Of a stretch of DNA of 64,000 nt, positions 60,336-64,000 are shown piece after piece. The notes beneath the pieces were generated by a model. That model searched no databases and was not told the origin of the DNA. It was given only the letters and a program-made list of their open reading frames with translations. Numbering within the stretch: the stretch's first letter is position 1; the number at the start of each line of letters is the position of its first letter. A program made the translations under genes and the position numbers. This stretch comes from Xanthomonas phaseoli pv. phaseoli (GTDB lineage: Bacteria; Pseudomonadota; Gammaproteobacteria; Xanthomonadales; Xanthomonadaceae): the NCBI GenBank assembly GCA_022749655.1, contig CP094243.1, positions 2,356,001 to 2,420,000 on the forward strand. The letters run 5' to 3'.

Positions 60336-61261
60336 TCAGGCGTTCGTTGCACCCATGGCCTGAGACGTGTGCTGATCTTCCGCCAGCGCTTTGCCTAGCC
60401 AACCCGCCAGCCGTTCGATGCGCGGATCCGGGTTGCGCTTGGCGGCGCACAGCACCCAGCGGCCGGGCGTGGCGGTGAAGCCCCATGGCGCCAGCAGGCG
60501 CCCGGCTGCCAGGTCCGCGGCGACCAACGGCTGCGGTGCAATCGCGATTCCAAGGCCAGCGGCAGCGGCTTCCAGCAGATACACCAGGTGTTCGAATTCG
60601 GTGCCGAAGTGCAACCCCTCAGGTGCCAGCCCGTGCGCGTGGGCCCATTCCGGCCAGGCCTGCGGGCGCGAGCGGGTGTGCAGCAGCGCGTGATCGCCGA
60701 GCGCGGCCGGGCCGCTCCCCTCGATCTGCAGTGTGGATGCGAGCTGGGGCTCAGCACCGGCCCGATCCACTCCACGCCTAGGGTGTGCACCTGCCACTCG
60801 CTCGGCCAGGGCGGGGTGTCCAGCAACAGGGCAGCATCCAGGCCGTCCAGGTCTGGGCCGGGCGGTTGTTCGCTGGCCGACAGATGCAGGCGCACATCCG
60901 GCAGCTCTTGCTGCAGCAGTCCTAGGCGCGGAATCACCCAGCGCGCCAGCAGGCTACCCGAACACCCGAGCACCAGCGGCGCTTCGGTGGCCGGGCGTTG
61001 CAATGCCGCCCAGGCCTGGCTAATCACGCCAAAGCCTTCGCCAGTGGCATCGCGTAGCCGAACGCCCGCCGCGGTCAGCACCAGGCCGCGGCCCTGGCGC
61101 GCAAACAGCGCGGTGCCCAATGCCTGTTCCAGGGAGCGCACGTGCCGGCTGATGGCGCCATGGGTGACGTGCAGTTCCTGGGCAGCACGGCTGACGCTCT
61201 GCAGGCGCGCGGCAGCGTCGAACGCACGCAGCGCTGCCAGCGGAGGAAGCAAGGTGCTCAT
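60336..61261 (-). CDS. LysR-family regulator divergent from trpB (TrpI/GcvA-like); frameshift near residue 171
   Basis: A 308-residue regulator. The winged HTH is at residues 10-60 (LRAFDAAARLQSVSRAAQEL, HVTHGAISRHVRSLEQALG). The effector domain follows, with LEAAAAGLGIAIAPQPLVAA near residue 235. Adding one base to GGGG 60746-60749 restores GPVLSPQLASTLQIEG. The arrangement next to and divergent from trpB matches TrpI of pseudomonads, which activates trpBA in response to indoleglycerol phosphate; by analogy this protein may control trpB here (inference). The ATG is at 61261; its sequence also shows GcvA-like features, so the assignment is not certain. Confidence 0.8.
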
Positions 61262-61262
61262 A

Positions 61263-61279
61263 TGTGATTCCAGCTCACA
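61263..61279. promoter_or_regulatory. Crp-like inverted repeat with 7-base spacer near the lysR start
   Basis: TGTGA-N7-TCACA immediately upstream of the LysR start codon and 88 bases before trpB. Half sites are perfect for Crp/Clp but the spacer is one base too long, so binding is doubtful unless a base was gained by sequence error, which occurs elsewhere in this window. Confidence 0.3.
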
Positions 61280-61366
61280 GGTTGCGGCAATCTTATCGAT
61301 TTATCCCATGTCCCGGCTGCGCTAGAGTGACGCTTCTCGTATGACGCATTGCTGTAGAGGATTTCC

Positions 61367-62583
61367 ATGTCGGCCCAGCCCATCAGTGACTTTTACGCCT
61401 ATCCGGATGCTGCCGGCCACTTCGGCAAGTTCGGTGGCCGTTTCGTCGCCGAAACCTTGATCGGCCCGCTGCAGGAACTGTCCGCTGCCTACGATCAGGC
61501 GCGGCAGGACCCGAGTTTCATTGCCGAATACGACAAGGACCTCAAGCACTACGTCGGCCGTCCCAGCCCGATCTACCATGCCGAACGGCTCAGCCGTGAA
61601 GTGGGTGGGGCGCAGATCCTGCTCAAGCGCGAAGACCTGAACCACACCGGCGCGCACAAGATCAACAACACCATCGGCCAGGCCTTGCTGGCCAGCCGCA
61701 TGGGCAAGACCCGCATCATTGCCGAGACCGGCGCCGGCCAGCACGGCGTTGCCAGTGCCACCGTGGCCGCACGCCTGGGCCTGGAATGCGTGGTCTATAT
61801 GGGCGCCACCGATATCGAGCGGCAGAAGATCAACGTCTACCGCATGAAGCTGCTCGGCGCCACGGTGATCCCGGTGATCTCCGGCTCGGCCACGCTCAAG
61901 GACGCGCTCAACGAAGCCATGCGCGACTGGGTGACCAACGTGCGCGACACCTTCTACATCATCGGCACCGTGGCCGGCCCGGACCCGTACCCGCGCATGG
62001 TGCGCGACTTCAACGCCATCGTCGGCCGCGAGGCGCGCGAACAGATGCTGCAGGACTATGGCCGGCTGCCGGATGCGATCAGCGCCTGCGTGGGGGCGGC
62101 AGCAATGCGATCGGTCTGTTCCATGCCTTCCTCAACGATCCGGGCGTCAAGATCTATGGCGCCGAAGCGGCCGGCGACGGCATCGCCACCGGCCGGCATG
62201 CCGCCTCCATCGCCGCAGGTCGCCCGGGCGTGCTGCACGGCAATCGCACCTATGTGATCTGCGACGACGACGGCCAGATCACCGAAACGCATTCGATCTC
62301 CGCTGGCCTGGATTACCCCGGCGTGGGCCCGGAGCATTCGTTCCTGTCCGACAGCGGTCGCGCGGTGTACCAGGGCATCACCGACGACGAGGCGATGGCG
62401 GCCTTCCATCTGCTGGCGCATACCGAAGGCATTCTGGCCGCGCTGGAGTCCAGCCATGCGGTGGCGCAGTCGATCAAGCTGGCGCGCGAGCTGCCCAGGG
62501 ATGCGCTGGTGTTGTGCAATCTCTCCGGGCGTGGCGATAAGGATGTGCATACCATCGCGGCGCGCGAGGGAATCGCGCTTTAA
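61367..62583 (+). CDS. trpB: Tryptophan synthase beta chain; frameshift in the phosphate-binding loop
   Basis: A 405-residue PLP enzyme that joins indole and serine. [20 protein letters not shown] opens the protein; the PLP lysine is in [18 protein letters not shown] near residue 92; the substrate loop EDLNHTG precedes it; and [11 protein letters not shown] is near 115. The phosphate loop GGGSNAIG is broken: the sequence at 62092-62096 is one base short, so the frame leaves the gene at SACVGA; the remainder ([31 protein letters not shown]) is intact in another frame. I consider it a sequence error. Divergent from the LysR gene; trpA follows after a small gene. Confidence 0.93.
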
Positions 62584-62627
62584 GCGTGGCTGCGGCTAAC
62601 GCTCTCTCCGGATGCAGGGACGCGGCG

Positions 62628-63008
62628 ATGCTCGAAGGAATGCTCCAGTTGGTGGCCGAGCTGCTGCTGCAGGCCTTGACCGAGCTGCTGATCGAACTTG
62701 GCCTGCACGCTGTCGCCGAGTCGTTCGAGCGCAGGCCCTCGCCGGGGCTGGCAGCGGTCGGCTACGCAATCGCGGGTGCGTTGCTTGGCGGTGTCAGTCT
62801 CTGGCTGCTGCCGCAGCACCTCACCGCGACTCACGGCGCGCGACTGGCAGCGCTAGTGATCGTACCGCTGGTCGCCGGTGGGCTGATGGCCGCGCTTGGT
62901 GCGTGGCGTGCGCGGCGCGGCGACCCGGTGCTGCGCATCGATCGATTTTCCTACGGCTACCTGTTTGCGCTGTGCTTTGCGCTGATGCGGTATTTCTTTG
63001 CCACCTGA
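62628..63008 (+). CDS. Small membrane protein between trpB and trpA, function unknown
   Basis: A 126-residue protein that I do not recognise. The first 40 residues are amphipathic and leucine-rich (MLQLVAELLLQALTELLIEL), followed by two clear membrane helices (LAAVGYAIAGALLGGVSLWL and LAALVIVPLVAGGLMAALG) and a terminal hydrophobic segment FSYGYLFALCFALMRYFF. The ATG at 62628 has AGGGA upstream; a GTG at 62586 directly after trpB is an alternative. It lies between trpB and trpA in the same direction, so it is probably cotranscribed, but no role in tryptophan synthesis is evident. Confidence 0.7.
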   Translation: MLEGMLQLVAELLLQALTELLIELGLHAVAESFERRPSPGLAAVGYAIAGALLGGVSLWLLPQHLTATHGARLAALVIVPLVAGGLMAALGAWRARRGDPVLRIDRFSYGYLFALCFALMRYFFAT

Positions 63009-63051
63009 GGTTCCATGGCGGCTGGCTTTCCTCCCTTGTTCGAGTGATTTC

Positions 63052-63858
63052 ATGCGTCGTATCGATTCCTGCTTCGCCGAGCTGCGTGCCAATGGGCGCA
63101 AGGCACTGATCCCTTTCATCACCGCCGGCGACCCATCGCTGGAAGCCACCGTGCCGGTGATGCACGCGCTGGTGCGCGCCGGTGCCGATGTGATCGAGCT
63201 GGGTGTGCCGTTCTCCGACCCCATGGCCGACGGCCCCACCATCCAGCGCAGCTCCGAGCGCGCGCTGGCACGTGGCGCCGGCCTGGCGTATGTGCTGGAA
63301 GCGGTGCACGAGTTTCGCCGCGAAGATGCCACCACGCCGGTGGTGCTGATGGGCTACCTCAACCCGATCGAGATCCATGGCACGCGACGCTTCGCCGAAG
63401 CCGCGGTCGCCGCGGGCGTGGATGGTGTGCTGCTGGTCGACCTGCCGCCGGAAGAAGCCGGCGAAACGCGCACCATCTTCACCGAGGTCGGCTTGGCGCT
63501 GATCGCACTGGCTTCGCCCACCACCAGCGAGCAGCGCCTGGACATGCTGTGCAGCACCGCGCAGGGCTATCTGTACTACGTCAGCTTTGCCGGCGTCACC
63601 GGCGCCTCCAATCTGCTCGACACCCACGCCGCCAGCGACCGCCTGCGCCAGCTGCGCCAGCGGGCCGGCGCGCCGGTGGTGGCCGGCTTCGGCATCAAGG
63701 ATGCGGCCAGTGCCGCTGCCATGGCCGTGGATGCCCATGGCGTGGTGGTGGGCAGCGCCCTGGTCGCCGCGTTGGCGGAAGCAGGCGAGGTCCGCAGCGC
63801 CCGTGAGCGCGCCGAAGCGTTCCTTGCCCCACTTCGGCAGGCGCTGGATCACCGCTGA
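63052..63858 (+). CDS. trpA: Tryptophan synthase alpha chain
   Basis: A 268-residue TIM-barrel enzyme that cleaves indole-3-glycerol phosphate. KALIPFITAGDPSLEATVPV is at residue 17; the catalytic Glu is in DVIELGVPFSDPMADGPTIQ near residue 46 and the catalytic Asp in the same segment; GVLLVDLPPEEAGE follows; the phosphate loop is VSFAGVTGASN near residue 175, with VVAGFGIKDAASA near 205. Complete. It starts 43 bases after the small membrane gene, so it cannot be translationally coupled to trpB as in most bacteria. Confidence 0.96.
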   Translation: MRRIDSCFAELRANGRKALIPFITAGDPSLEATVPVMHALVRAGADVIELGVPFSDPMADGPTIQRSSERALARGAGLAYVLEAVHEFRREDATTPVVLMGYLNPIEIHGTRRFAEAAVAAGVDGVLLVDLPPEEAGETRTIFTEVGLALIALASPTTSEQRLDMLCSTAQGYLYYVSFAGVTGASNLLDTHAASDRLRQLRQRAGAPVVAGFGIKDAASAAAMAVDAHGVVVGSALVAALAEAGEVRSARERAEAFLAPLRQALDHR

Positions 63859-64000
63859 CGCCAGACCTCAGGATCTTCTCGCGTGGATGCACGGGGCTTC
63901 GCCCGCATCCTCATCCACCCCTGCGGGGTACCGTCGCTCCCATCTGCGAGGACAATGTCCCGATCGGAGAAGGAATCAAAGCCCCGCTCCTGCGGGAGGG

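Noticed and set aside
62088..62100. Programmed frameshifting in trpB and the other split genes.
   Set aside because: Sites differ in sequence, lack slippery heptamers with downstream structure, and occur in too many unrelated housekeeping genes. Only the IS A7 site fits programmed shifting.

Overview
This window is a piece of a high-GC gammaproteobacterial chromosome, almost certainly a Xanthomonas or a close xanthomonad relative. The evidence is the gene order fimV-truA-trpF-(lysR)-trpB-trpA, the large TonB-dependent receptors (one Oar-like), a perfect Crp/Clp-type operator, REP/REPIN repeats with a GTAG-type head, intergenic GGGATTN heptamers, and paralogous secreted M13 peptidases. The assignment rests on recognition of gene content, not on a search.

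Layout. 0-16.8 kb: end of pmbA, a small DUF4870 membrane protein, a secreted M35-type protease, ispA-xseB-tilS, an alkaline phosphatase lipoprotein, a DAACS symporter with a methyltransferase, a thioesterase, two NlpC/P60 peptidases, slyD, a DUF418 membrane protein and an overlapping dadA-like/gor pair. 16.8-28.4 kb: an alkyltransferase-like DNA repair protein, a rhomboid, three tandem M13 peptidases (one lacking its catalytic residues), and an FAD oxidoreductase destroyed by an IS3-family element. 28.4-35 kb: two TonB-dependent receptors. 35-50 kb: housekeeping and envelope genes (mrp, dcd, two tiny paralogous membrane proteins, a HIT protein, a dienelactone hydrolase, rimO, greB, a rhomboid-TPR protein, nudK, a HerA-like ATPase, a LysM lytic transglycosylase). 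50-64 kb: psd-sco, prmB-aroC-hydroxyacid dehydrogenase-asd, fimV, truA, trpF, then a LysR regulator divergent from trpB-orf-trpA.

Data quality matters for every reader. I count 21 single-base indels (18 losses, 3 gains), most in or beside short homopolymer runs, that split 19 otherwise well-conserved genes, including the normally essential tilS. In every case both halves keep family similarity and correcting one base restores a full-length frame. I read these as sequence errors rather than pseudogenes and annotate each gene across its frameshift. The only disruption I regard as biological is the IS insertion, which has no target-site duplication and seems to have removed adjacent host sequence.

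Systems view. The right end carries the last steps of tryptophan synthesis (trpF, trpB, trpA) with a probable LysR-type control gene, next to aroC and asd for chorismate and aspartate-family amino acids. The middle holds an envelope theme: TonB receptors, M13 peptidases, rhomboids, NlpC/P60 and LysM cell-wall enzymes. I see no convincing novel defence or mobile system. The most unusual items are the apparently inactive M13 paralog beside two active ones, the pair of 55-61 residue membrane proteins, a small membrane gene wedged between trpB and trpA, and several clean palindromes in regulatory intervals.
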